From assembly GCA_021372535.1 (NCBI GenBank), contig JAJFUH010000107.1:45894-109893 (forward strand): a stretch of 64,000 nt of DNA. The letters run 5' to 3'. Positions 19,696-27,782 of this stretch are shown piece after piece. A program made the position numbers and the translations under genes. Below the pieces are notes generated by a model, which worked only from the letters and a program-made list of their open reading frames with translations, did no database searches and was not told where the DNA came from. Every line of letters starts with the position of its first letter. Positions within the stretch are counted from its first letter, which is position 1. This stretch comes from a bacterium (GTDB lineage Bacteria; Latescibacterota; Latescibacteria; Latescibacterales; Latescibacteraceae).

Positions 19696-20772
19696 TTAAC
19701 TGTATATCTTCACACCGACCTTTTCGGCAGTTCTTTCAATAAATGCCTTGGCCTCGGGATATTCCTCATCCTTTCCAAACTCCAGCATGAGTACCCGTGT
19801 CCTTTTCATCCGGCTCATCCTCACGAGGTATGTTTCATAATCCTGGACACCCTTGCCTGCGACTATCATATCGAGGTGAACAAGCATCCCCCGACCCATT
19901 ACGGTGTCTTTGGCGTGACAGTTGGCAATATTCTCGCCAAGCATGTCAAAACACCGGTTGAGCATCTCGGTGGAATGGAAATAGTTCGCGACCGTAAACA
20001 TGTTCGCGCTGTCGAGCGCAACCTGACAGCGGGGGTCGCCAACATCTTCTATGAGCCGTAAGTGGGCTTCCGGGCCGTCGAGAGGCGTAGTGACCACAGC
20101 CTCCATACCAAGCACCGACTTATAACCGGCGGTGTCTTTCAGTATCTGTTTAACGCCTTCGACGCCGAGTTTCCATGTCTCTGCTGTCCAGTTATCCGGA
20201 TGCATACCCAGCCCGTTGTCTGGATCACGGCTCCCCAGCCCGGCGCAGACAGCGCCTCCACCGCACCGTTCGGCAGCCTCGACGTTTTCGGTAACATGTC
20301 TGATGACTTTTTTTCGTATGGTGCTGTCCGGATGGATCAAGTTATCGGCAGTCATGTGGTCGAAAAAATCGACATCGTACTCTTTAAGAGCCGCTTTGAG
20401 CTCTGCGATCTCCGAATCTGAAGCGTCGAGCCATTTATTATGGCTGCCCAGATGGTTTGAGACACCGGCCGCGGTATATCCCTGATCCCGGATGCTCTTG
20501 ACAGCTTCCGTTATGCTCTTGTCTGTCGGGTACCAGAGGCGTGTGGCTCTCGAGCTGCAGGCAAGACGGATGGGTGTCGGTCCGGGTTTCAGGTCCCGCA
20601 CAAGGTTTCTATCCGGTCCGCGGGACCACAGGTTCCCTTCCCATGCTTTACTTCGTGAAAGCGCCGGTCCCTTTTTCGTATTTTGATTAAAAGCCGGTCC
20701 TGCTCCCGCAAATAATCCGGTCGACACCGCTCCAGCCGTCAGAGCCTTACGCCGCGTCATCCCGTGCGTCAT
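19696..20772 (-). CDS. Tat-exported sugar isomerase/epimerase-like TIM-barrel protein
   Basis: A 358-residue protein with a twin-arginine signal (TRRKALTAGAVSTGLFAGAG), so it is probably folded in the cytoplasm and exported. The body fits the xylose isomerase-like TIM barrel (AP endonuclease family 2) group: GYTAAGVSNHLG, a central NVEAAERCGGGAVCAGLG strand-helix, and metal-ligand candidates in VLGMEAVVT (Glu), VALDSANMF (Asp), NCHAKD (His) and VLMLEFGK (Glu). It lies 10 bases after a secreted YdjC-family gene on the same strand, and the two probably form an operon. The substrate cannot be read from the sequence. Confidence 0.75.
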   Translation of the reverse strand: MTHGMTRRKALTAGAVSTGLFAGAGPAFNQNTKKGPALSRSKAWEGNLWSRGPDRNLVRDLKPGPTPIRLACSSRATRLWYPTDKSITEAVKSIRDQGYTAAGVSNHLGSHNKWLDASDSEIAELKAALKEYDVDFFDHMTADNLIHPDSTIRKKVIRHVTENVEAAERCGGGAVCAGLGSRDPDNGLGMHPDNWTAETWKLGVEGVKQILKDTAGYKSVLGMEAVVTTPLDGPEAHLRLIEDVGDPRCQVALDSANMFTVANYFHSTEMLNRCFDMLGENIANCHAKDTVMGRGMLVHLDMIVAGKGVQDYETYLVRMSRMKRTRVLMLEFGKDEEYPEAKAFIERTAEKVGVKIYS

Positions 20773-20782
20773 GTGATTACTC

Positions 20783-21682
20783 CTACTTTTTCTTCTGTTC
20801 TTCCCAGAGTTGATGGTAGCTGACCAGCTTTATTCCCTTTTTGAGAATGATGGATTTCACCTCGATACTGCAAAGAGCATCCAGTTCTGCCGCCCTGTGC
20901 TTGCCGACGCCTCCTCCGGGGAATATATCCGGGGGATCTGCATGGATGAGCGCATCATCTTCCGGGGAATCTATCGCTATGTGATCGACAATTATATATA
21001 AACCCGGTTCTTTGATTGCGTCAAGCTGCTTAACCAGTGTTTGTGTCTTCTCGTTTTCCGGTGTCAAATATATTCCAGGGATACGCTTTTCTCCAAATCC
21101 CATTGAAACAGGAAGATTATATTCACTTGCCAATTTTTCCTTAATTTTCTGGTCAACTCCGCTGTAATGGCTGTCGAGATACTGTACATTTATTCCTCTT
21201 TTGAGTGCCAGCTCGATCTGAGCGCGCAGTTCTGCTTCCATTTCATCAAGTTTAGGATTGTTTGCCGCAAGCGCTCCAGGGGTCTGGAAAAGAAATCCGT
21301 CCTCATCCACCAGGGAAGAAACCTTATCCCACGGAAGCACAGGTCTCCACCGGTATCCCATCCATTCTCCCATGAGGCAGAGGTGAACCCCTACACACCA
21401 CCCGGGATTCTTTTTGGCGAGTTCTGCAGCAGCCTCAAACCATGGTGCAGGCACTTGTATTGCACCGCTTGTCAATATACCATGGTTAAAAGCCCTCTCA
21501 AATGCCACCAGTGAGCCCTGGGTCATGCCCATATCATCTCCTCGAACAATGAGCCGTATTTCCCCTGCAGGTTTAGTCTGAGTGGCTTTTGCCTGAGAAA
21601 ATGCATAACCCGGCATCATAATCACCATCATGCACAAAAAAACAAAAACAGCGAGCGCTTTGTCAGTAACTTTTTTCATCAT
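20783..21682 (-). CDS. Secreted YdjC/ChbG-family carbohydrate deacetylase-like protein, paralog A
   Basis: A 299-residue protein with a signal peptide (MMKKVTDKALAVFVFL through YAFSQ). The start at 21682 was chosen for the AAGGGG site just upstream; a longer frame would run through the promoter. YdjC features: VRGDDMGMTQG with the metal-binding Asp pair, GVHLCLMGEW with a histidine ligand, and YLDSHYSG. Family members hydrolyse N-acetyl groups from chito-oligosaccharides, although the well-known ChbG is cytoplasmic and these copies are exported. It is first in an operon with the Tat-exported isomerase-like gene. A close paralog is at 51942-52820, sharing GMTQGSL, LTSGAI, GYRWRPVLP and VDEDGFL. 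Confidence 0.8.
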   Translation of the reverse strand: MMKKVTDKALAVFVFLCMMVIMMPGYAFSQAKATQTKPAGEIRLIVRGDDMGMTQGSLVAFERAFNHGILTSGAIQVPAPWFEAAAELAKKNPGWCVGVHLCLMGEWMGYRWRPVLPWDKVSSLVDEDGFLFQTPGALAANNPKLDEMEAELRAQIELALKRGINVQYLDSHYSGVDQKIKEKLASEYNLPVSMGFGEKRIPGIYLTPENEKTQTLVKQLDAIKEPGLYIIVDHIAIDSPEDDALIHADPPDIFPGGGVGKHRAAELDALCSIEVKSIILKKGIKLVSYHQLWEEQKKK

Positions 21683-21751
21683 ACACCCCTTTTTTAAATG
21701 GATATTTCGATAAACAGTAGTGCCCGCAAACTGGGTAGAAATTCTTTGCAT

Positions 21752-21781
21752 ATAATAACTTCTTTCTATTATAGATGTCAA
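21752..21781 (-). promoter_or_regulatory. Sigma70-like promoter of YdjC/isomerase operon
   Basis: On the minus strand, TTGACA (21781-21776), an 18-bp spacer, then TATTAT (21757-21752). It lies about 70 bases upstream of the chosen start at 21682. Confidence 0.55.
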
Positions 21782-21856
21782 TACTTTTATAGTTTAATGT
21801 TTTTAATTCAAGCAAATGACGATGTATTCTCCTGATGTAACAATATCTGGATACAG

Positions 21857-22057
21857 ATGACTATAGAGCGTCGGGCCGAAAATGGCGAGAATATACCGGT
21901 CAGGACCTCCTGCACAAAAGTGGCTTTCGACTGGAACAACGATGCTTATTGTGTGAGACTATCTGACGATTCAACGGTACTGCTGCATTCACGGGATCGT
22001 GGCGCGACTTTTACTGCATGGACGATACTGGGCACAGGCAGTTTCGACATTGAATAG
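21857..22057 (+). pseudogene. Remnant of Asp-box (BNR/sialidase-like) protein
   Basis: A 66-codon frame containing SRDRGATF, which fits the Asp-box pattern S-x-D-x-G-x-[TS]-[WF] of BNR-repeat propellers, with flanking strands (STVLLH, FTAWTILGTG). After the TAG the same frame continues FTDHKQTDGLPL and stops again. There is no signal peptide and no complete propeller. It looks like a decayed fragment of a sialidase-type or exo-alpha-glycosidase gene. Confidence 0.4.
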
Positions 22058-22235
22058 TTTACCGACCACAAGCAAACGGACGGGCTGCCGTTATGAGCGC
22101 GATTCGTGAGTTACAACTGATTTCATTACTCTGTTACAGGTACAGCCCGGTTTCATCGTTTCACGTTTGATCACATTGTCTACAGTTAAACTTCCCGTAT
22201 CTTTCCTGGTCAGGTGCACAAATATAGAATACAGA

Positions 22236-22460
22236 TTAAGCAGCCAGAAAGCCAACAAATTCTTCAGAAAAATTACTCGTATTTGGTTTAATGTATGCAA
22301 GACACTGACTCACAATTTCTGCATCTGAAGTCTTAGCAAAATCATAGATTAATTCCAGATTCCTTCTTGAGCCTGGCAAATTTGAATTATCAGGTAAGAA
22401 ATCTGTTGCATACAGGATTTTCTCTTCTTGCTTCTTATGCGCGAAGCATCTTTTTAACAT
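22236..22460 (-). CDS. Small hypothetical protein, uncertain
   Basis: A 74-codon frame with no recognised family; the part RRNLELIYDFAKTSDAE through FVGFLA looks helical. No ribosome-binding site precedes the ATG and the flanks look degraded, so it may be the tail of a lost gene. Confidence 0.3.
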   Translation of the reverse strand: MLKRCFAHKKQEEKILYATDFLPDNSNLPGSRRNLELIYDFAKTSDAEIVSQCLAYIKPNTSNFSEEFVGFLAA

Positions 22461-22583
22461 TTATGATAATAGATTCAGCATGTATTCTTTTTTACGCCGA
22501 AGGTTTCCGTATGATGGCCTGTGTCACGGGCGGTATGGTACTTGTTTTCCCGTGAAGACATAGGATATGTAGGTTCTTTATTA

Positions 22584-22874
22584 TCAGTCATTTTCGATAA
22601 AGAAAGCTCTCGATTTGGTGCTGTTTTCTCTGAAATGTTTAATTTTTTCATATTCTTCCGAAAAAAAACATTTTTTGGCTTCTTCCATTGATTCAAATGC
22701 TATGATTATAGACCTTTCTGGCTTGTTGCCAATAAATGGTACTATCTTATTGCTTCGTGCAATATACTCACCATTATGTGCGTGAATTATTCTTACAACC
22801 TGTTTGATATAATTATCATACATTTCATGATCAAAGATTTCTTCAATAATTACGACAAATACTGTCTTCTTCAT
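22584..22874 (-). CDS. DUF1330-family protein
   Basis: A 96-residue protein preceded by AAGGAG 7 bases before its ATG, so very likely expressed. It fits the DUF1330 alpha/beta (ferredoxin-like) fold: MYDNYIKQV, HNGEYIARS, PERSIIIAFESMEEAK, then SEEYEKIKHFRENSTKSRAFFIE. The exact function of this family is not established; members are small cytoplasmic proteins sometimes linked to redox or stress. It stands alone, facing away from the TonB receptor gene. Confidence 0.75.
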   Translation of the reverse strand: MKKTVFVVIIEEIFDHEMYDNYIKQVVRIIHAHNGEYIARSNKIVPFIGNKPERSIIIAFESMEEAKKCFFSEEYEKIKHFRENSTKSRAFFIEND

Positions 22875-23597
22875 TTTTTATGCTCCTTAAAAAAGTGTTG
22901 TGATAAACACCATTTACATGTCCTTGACAGCAACAATACAACAAATTTCGTCATGGCGCGTGAAAAAGACACTTTTTCACCGCCCTCCTAAAATGCTTTA
23001 TCAATAATAAAGGGAACCTGTAATAATTATTTTTGTGGTGAACGAATTATAAAAGTTGTATTTATTTCTCAAACCCCCATTCCTGCCCTTCGGGCATTCT
23101 TCCCCCGACCGGGGGCTGGATACCACTGTGGCGCACGACTTCCCTTGCCCCTGAGGGACACGAAACGAAGCGTAGAGCCGCGAAGCGCAAGGGAATGAGG
23201 GAAAGGGGGCTGTAGTATAAACCAGAATGCCTTGTCAAATACCTTTCTTGATAAATAGAGAAGCCCTTAGTTCTTTAATAAATAAATATTCTTTTTAAAA
23301 CAACTGTTTTTGACGCACGCTATTTCAATCCCTGAAAACACTGAATTTTTCAGAGATTCTTTGTTGCCGTTTGGGAAAGGTTTTTGATGTAGCGGTTTTT
23401 CTGCGATATGGTGATAGAATAAAACACGCTCGCTCCAACTTCTGACAAATCGTTACACCGGGCCGATAGTTGTGTTTACGGTCGCTATACGTACCTGCAT
23501 GTATTAAAATAATCCGGAACCACATTTAAACCGCCGGACGAGATGCAGGTCTTTTTTTAAATCCCGGTATATTTATAAAGAAAAAATCGTTTTTTTA
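22875..23597. other. Non-coding region with GC-rich hairpin block
   Basis: About 720 bp without a gene. It includes the GC-rich hairpin block at 23075-23210, listed separately. The rest is AT-rich with no other recognised element. Confidence 0.5.
23075..23210. repeat. GC-rich multi-hairpin element
   Basis: Three nested or adjacent hairpins in an AT-rich setting: TGCCC/GGGCA (23085-23097), CCCCC/GGGGG (23103-23116) and TTCCCTTGC/GCAAGGGAA (23141-23195). The outer edges (CCCCCATTCC and GGGAATGAGGG...GGGGG) are roughly complementary, so the whole block could fold on itself. It resembles extragenic palindromic elements. No coding potential was seen. Confidence 0.5.
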
Positions 23598-23626
23598 TTG
23601 ACAAGTGAGAATTGGAATAATATTTT
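23598..23626 (+). promoter_or_regulatory. Sigma70 promoter of TonB receptor gene
   Basis: TTGACA (23598-23603), a 17-bp spacer, then TATTTT (23621-23626), about 80 bases upstream of the receptor ATG at 23709. Confidence 0.6.
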
Positions 23627-23708
23627 CTTTGTTTGTAGCATGATAATTATATTAGTAGCACACAATCATCACACTATTATTATTCGTAACACCGAAGGGA
23701 GCGGGAAG

Positions 23709-25901
23709 ATGTCGTCCACTGTTTTGCTGGTTTTGGGTACGTTATTGCACACTTCCATCTGTTCTGCACAGACGGATTCCACAAAGACCTATATTCTTGA
23801 TGAAATTGTTGTCACTGCAACGAAAACGGAAGCGAAAGCCTCCGACCAGCCGTTCGATGTTGGTGTAGTGACCGAAAAGGAACTCCATGCGATTCCATTC
23901 AGCAGTCCCAATGTCGGCGAGGCGATCCGTCACCTTCCGGGTGTGAATGTCGGGTTCGGGAACCGTAACATACCCGCATGGGTTCATCTCAGGGGAGCAG
24001 GAATTTTTTCCAGCCGCACTCTCTATCTGGTGGATGAACTACCTTTGTTCCACCCGATGCTCAATATCGCCACCCACCCGTCGAATATGAGCGGTGTGGA
24101 GGTTTTGCTTGGACCCTCGTCTTCACTCTACGGCCCGAATGCCGCTGGAGGCGCGCTGAATGTCAAATCAAAGTCTGGAGTTAATAATCAAGGTGTAAAT
24201 GTCAATATGGGGTTGGGATCGTTCGGAACAACACGGCCTTCTGTCTCGATTGGTAAACAAATCCGTAACTGGGATGTGTACGTATCTTTCGCTCAAGACA
24301 AATCAGATGGATGGAAGCTGTTTTCCTTAGATAAAGCGCGCTACTTACACCAAGCGCTCCTTGCACTGGAAAAAACCGGTGGTACCGGGTATTACAGCAG
24401 CGTATCCATTGATGACAACTCGTATACGAACAATTATACGTATGGGAGAGTGGGATATCATAATCCTGAAAAGGGGTACGGTTTTACAGCGGGTCTCCAT
24501 TATATGGGGATGGATTACTACCCCGGCGCAAAGAACAAGACGGACGATGAGAAACGTATGGTTGGTACCGGAAAACTATATACACCAATTTCGAACATTG
24601 GTTTTGCTACATTTCGGTTCGGGTACCAGGAGATCAGCTATGAAGGGGTGAAGAGCACGACGGGTATGATTTCGGTAGCAGATTCGCTCATCAACGGCCG
24701 GTTCGTGTATGCGGAAAAAGACAAGAACAACAGCTATGTCTACGATCCGACCGTCACCCGGTCGAGCGATTCGAAACAGACCCGCGTTCCGCTCGATTTT
24801 CAGACTGACTGGTTCTTCATCCCCAACAACATGCTCACCGCAGGGCTCGGATATATCAAGGACACCGCCGATCAGCAAACATACGGTGTCAGCAAAAACG
24901 TCGTAGCAACAACTCCGACTTCTGATACGGTGTATGATGTCCTGCAATCCTCGTTTTACCTTCAGGACCAGTATAAGATGCTGAACAACCGTCTTGTTTT
25001 CCTTGCCGGTTTCCGTTATGATTCCTGGGAATACACGAATATTTACGATCTTACTTCCACCGACCAACATCCCGGTGATATTACAAAAAACACGAATACC
25101 TATCGCGCGGGAGTCAAATACTTACTCTCCAAACAGTTCTCCGTACGCGCTTCCGGAGGGACAGCGTTCTATCCGGGGATGGCATCCTTTTTCTTCAAGA
25201 ACTCCCGTAGCGGATCGACCTGGTCCGAACCAAATCCTGATCTGAAGCCGGAACGCACAAAAATGGTGGATGCAGGTTTGGATTATACGGACCAAGCGCG
25301 TGGAATTCAGGCATCCATTACCCCGTACATCGGACGTATAAGCGATTTTATGACCTATCGTTACGACCAGCATCCCGACAGCGTGAACATCCAGATCGTC
25401 CGCCGGTATAACGCCGGCGCGGTGAACATCCGCGGAGTCGAACTCGGTTTCAGGCAGGCGGTCACTCGCGAAGTGAACTATTATGTGAACTATACGTATA
25501 ACCACTCCCGTATCGACGATGCGGTTGATGATCCGACCACAAAAACCGTGGACGAACGTATCCAGCAGGGGAAACAGCTGGCGAACGCCCCCGATCACTC
25601 CTTCAACTTCGGAATCACATACGACAAGCCGTCCCTGGTAGGTGCGACACTCTCGGGACGTTATGTTTCGGAACGGTTTTATAACGATGAAATCCAGCGG
25701 AGGACCATCGATTATTTCAAGATGGACCCGTATTTCGTCATGGATGTGAAAATATGGAAAAACCTCACGTTCTCGTCGCATACGGTTACCGCATCACTCG
25801 GTGTGGACAATCTGTTCGACACCGATTATGATGGCGAATTTTATTACACACCCGCCGGGCGGTTCGTTCAGTTCACGGTTGGATATCATTTGAATATGTA
25901 A
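23709..25901 (+). CDS. TonB-dependent outer-membrane receptor
   Basis: A 730-residue receptor. The ATG at 23709 follows a GAAGGGAG stretch; an upstream TTG at 23598 is the -35 box. A short signal peptide (MSSTVLLVLGTLLHTSICSA) is followed by the TonB-box-like ILDEIVVTATKTE. The plug domain (about 50-160) has PNVGEAIRHLPGVNV, VHLRGAG, YLVDELPL and GPSSSLYGPNAAGG. The 22-strand barrel ends in FVQFTVGYHLNM. No N-terminal signalling or CarboxypepD_reg domain is present, so it resembles siderophore/metal/cobalamin-type receptors more than SusC. It leads a peptide/nickel-type ABC cluster, so it probably moves the same ligand across the outer membrane. A hairpin after the gene may lower read-through. 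Confidence 0.92.
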   Translation: MSSTVLLVLGTLLHTSICSAQTDSTKTYILDEIVVTATKTEAKASDQPFDVGVVTEKELHAIPFSSPNVGEAIRHLPGVNVGFGNRNIPAWVHLRGAGIFSSRTLYLVDELPLFHPMLNIATHPSNMSGVEVLLGPSSSLYGPNAAGGALNVKSKSGVNNQGVNVNMGLGSFGTTRPSVSIGKQIRNWDVYVSFAQDKSDGWKLFSLDKARYLHQALLALEKTGGTGYYSSVSIDDNSYTNNYTYGRVGYHNPEKGYGFTAGLHYMGMDYYPGAKNKTDDEKRMVGTGKLYTPISNIGFATFRFGYQEISYEGVKSTTGMISVADSLINGRFVYAEKDKNNSYVYDPTVTRSSDSKQTRVPLDFQTDWFFIPNNMLTAGLGYIKDTADQQTYGVSKNVVATTPTSDTVYDVLQSSFYLQDQYKMLNNRLVFLAGFRYDSWEYTNIYDLTSTDQHPGDITKNTNTYRAGVKYLLSKQFSVRASGGTAFYPGMASFFFKNSRSGSTWSEPNPDLKPERTKMVDAGLDYTDQARGIQASITPYIGRISDFMTYRYDQHPDSVNIQIVRRYNAGAVNIRGVELGFRQAVTREVNYYVNYTYNHSRIDDAVDDPTTKTVDERIQQGKQLANAPDHSFNFGITYDKPSLVGATLSGRYVSERFYNDEIQRRTIDYFKMDPYFVMDVKIWKNLTFSSHTVTASLGVDNLFDTDYDGEFYYTPAGRFVQFTVGYHLNM

Positions 25902-25929
25902 CAGTGGTGCCATTCATTTTTCCGCACAG

Positions 25930-25964
25930 AAGCGGGACGGCTGGAAAAATCGGTCATCCCGCTT
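25930..25964 (+). terminator. Hairpin between TonB receptor and ABC genes (attenuator-like)
   Basis: AAGCGGGA (25930-25937) pairs perfectly with TCCCGCTT (25957-25964), followed by TGTTT. The short T run suggests partial termination, so the receptor could be made in excess over the ABC transporter. Confidence 0.5.
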
Positions 25965-25985
25965 TGTTTACATGGATAGGAATCT

Positions 25986-26912
25986 ATGCTTTTCAGGCTT
26001 TTGACATCTTTTTTCTCCATCGGGATTCTGACTGTCGTTTCATTTCTGGCAATTGAACTTGCCCCGGGAGACCCGGCGGAACTGATTCTGGGGAATGTAT
26101 CCACCACCGTTCCCCGTGAAACGGTGGATCATATCCGGGCGTTTTACCACTTCAACCGCCCGCCTCTGATACGTTACCTCGAATGGGTCGGAGATGTCTT
26201 CCGGGGAGACTGGGGATACTCTCTCAAGAGCGGAAGGAAAGTAACCGCCGAATTGCTGGACAGGCTCCCGACAACCCTGAAACTTTCCTTCGGATCGATT
26301 GTCCTTGCGGTAATAACAGGGGTTATTGTCGGTACCCTGAGCGTATTTCATGAAAACAAACCGCTCGATCATGTAATCCGGTGTATAACTGTTTTTGTCC
26401 TTTCACTTCCCTCTTTTCTGATCGGACTCCTGCTCCTGTATGTTTTTTCTTTTCGCGTGAACTGGACGCCACTTTACGGTTCGGGAAATATAGGCGGTCT
26501 GATATTACCCGTTCTCGCTCTGGGCATTGCTCAAGGTCTTTACTATGCAAGGTTGCTCAGGAACTCACTCATCGAATCCATCCATCGCGAGTATTTTTTG
26601 GCAGCCCTTGCCAAGGGATTACATTATCGAAAAGCTGTCATTCATCATGCCCTGAGGAATGCAATAACACCTCTCGTTTCGGTTATAGGGCTGCGCTTTG
26701 CCGGTCTGCTTGGAGGTGTGGTGATTATCGAGACGATCTTTTCGCTGCCCGGAATCGGTAGTTATATATTCGAGGCCATCGCGAGCAGGGACTATACGGT
26801 GATTCAGGGATATGTAGTGTGTGTAGGAACAGCCGTAGTGACCATGAATCTTCTGGCGGATCTTGCCCTCCGGCTCATCGACCCGCGAACAACAAAATCA
26901 AGGATTCACTGA
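25986..26912 (+). CDS. ABC transporter permease, DppB/NikB type
   Basis: A 308-residue inner-membrane permease of the BPD_transp_1 superfamily. About six membrane helices are visible. The ATPase-contacting EAA loop is YFLAALAKGLHYRKAVIHHA, followed by LRNAITPLVSVIGL. The conserved N-terminal block is FLAIELAPGDPAE. First gene of a tightly packed set: the next start is 3 bases after its stop. The family imports dipeptides, oligopeptides, nickel or metal-opine complexes. Confidence 0.92.
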   Translation: MLFRLLTSFFSIGILTVVSFLAIELAPGDPAELILGNVSTTVPRETVDHIRAFYHFNRPPLIRYLEWVGDVFRGDWGYSLKSGRKVTAELLDRLPTTLKLSFGSIVLAVITGVIVGTLSVFHENKPLDHVIRCITVFVLSLPSFLIGLLLLYVFSFRVNWTPLYGSGNIGGLILPVLALGIAQGLYYARLLRNSLIESIHREYFLAALAKGLHYRKAVIHHALRNAITPLVSVIGLRFAGLLGGVVIIETIFSLPGIGSYIFEAIASRDYTVIQGYVVCVGTAVVTMNLLADLALRLIDPRTTKSRIH

Positions 26913-26915
26913 TAC

Positions 26916-27782
26916 ATGAATGCTTCGCTCGTTTCGGGAATTTTTATTCTCTTTTTCTTTCTGGCGGTCTGTGTCTTCGGTTTCGCGATTACGCCGTACC
27001 CTCCGTCCCTGACCGATTACGGGAATATCTTTCAAAATCCGTCCATCCACCATCTTTGCGGCACCGATCATCTCGGCAGGGATGTGCTGAGCCGTCTGCT
27101 CATCGGAACGAGAACGACCCTCGTCCTCGCGATCGGTATTGCGCTCATCAACATCCTCATCGCTCTGTTTGTTGGGTCTGCTTCCGGATTCTTCGGGGGA
27201 AAGCTCGACACGTTCATCATGCGGCTGGTGGACAGTCTTATCGCCTTGCCGGGCTTTCTTCTGGCAATCTGTTTTCTCGGCATATTCGGGGGAGGTGTAA
27301 AAAACCTTGTGGTGTTCCTCGTTCTTACCGGATGGGCGGGGCTGTCGAGAATAATCCGCAACGAGGTAATCGTCGTCAAGAACATGGATTTCATCATTTC
27401 CAACATTTCTCTCGGCTTCGGCACATTCCGAATCATCCGGAGACATATTCTTCCCCATATCATACCCTCGCTTCTCATCATTTTCATTATGACGATGACA
27501 GGAGAGTTGTTCTCTATCGTCTCATTGAGCTTCCTCGGTCTGGGTATTTCACCCCAGATACCCGAGTGGGGAGCCATTCTGAATGACGCTCGTCCGTATT
27601 TCCTGTCCTCACCCGGACTCCTCGTTTTCCCGACACTTTTCGTTTTTTTCGCGGTTCTCGGACTCCACTTTCTTGCCGACGGTGTACGGGAATACATGGA
27701 CAGAAAAAAGATTCTCATCGAGATGGAAGAAAACGGCCGCTTGTTCCGTGTCGATGAAGCCCCCATCGGAGACTCCCAATGA
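26916..27782 (+). CDS. ABC transporter permease, DppC/NikC type
   Basis: A 288-residue partner permease. It has the DppC-type hallmark GTDHLGRDVLSRLLIGTRT after the first helix and the EAA loop IISNISLGFGTFRIIRRHIL, with SFLGLGISPQIPEWG near the end, all typical of the family. Its stop overlaps the next gene by 4 bases (ATGA), indicating translational coupling. Confidence 0.92.
   Translation: MNASLVSGIFILFFFLAVCVFGFAITPYPPSLTDYGNIFQNPSIHHLCGTDHLGRDVLSRLLIGTRTTLVLAIGIALINILIALFVGSASGFFGGKLDTFIMRLVDSLIALPGFLLAICFLGIFGGGVKNLVVFLVLTGWAGLSRIIRNEVIVVKNMDFIISNISLGFGTFRIIRRHILPHIIPSLLIIFIMTMTGELFSIVSLSFLGLGISPQIPEWGAILNDARPYFLSSPGLLVFPTLFVFFAVLGLHFLADGVREYMDRKKILIEMEENGRLFRVDEAPIGDSQ

Noticed and set aside
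23598-23708. Longer TonB receptor with a TTG start at 23598
   Set aside because: The TTG is part of a TTGACA-N17-TATTTT promoter, and a proper signal peptide begins only at 23709.
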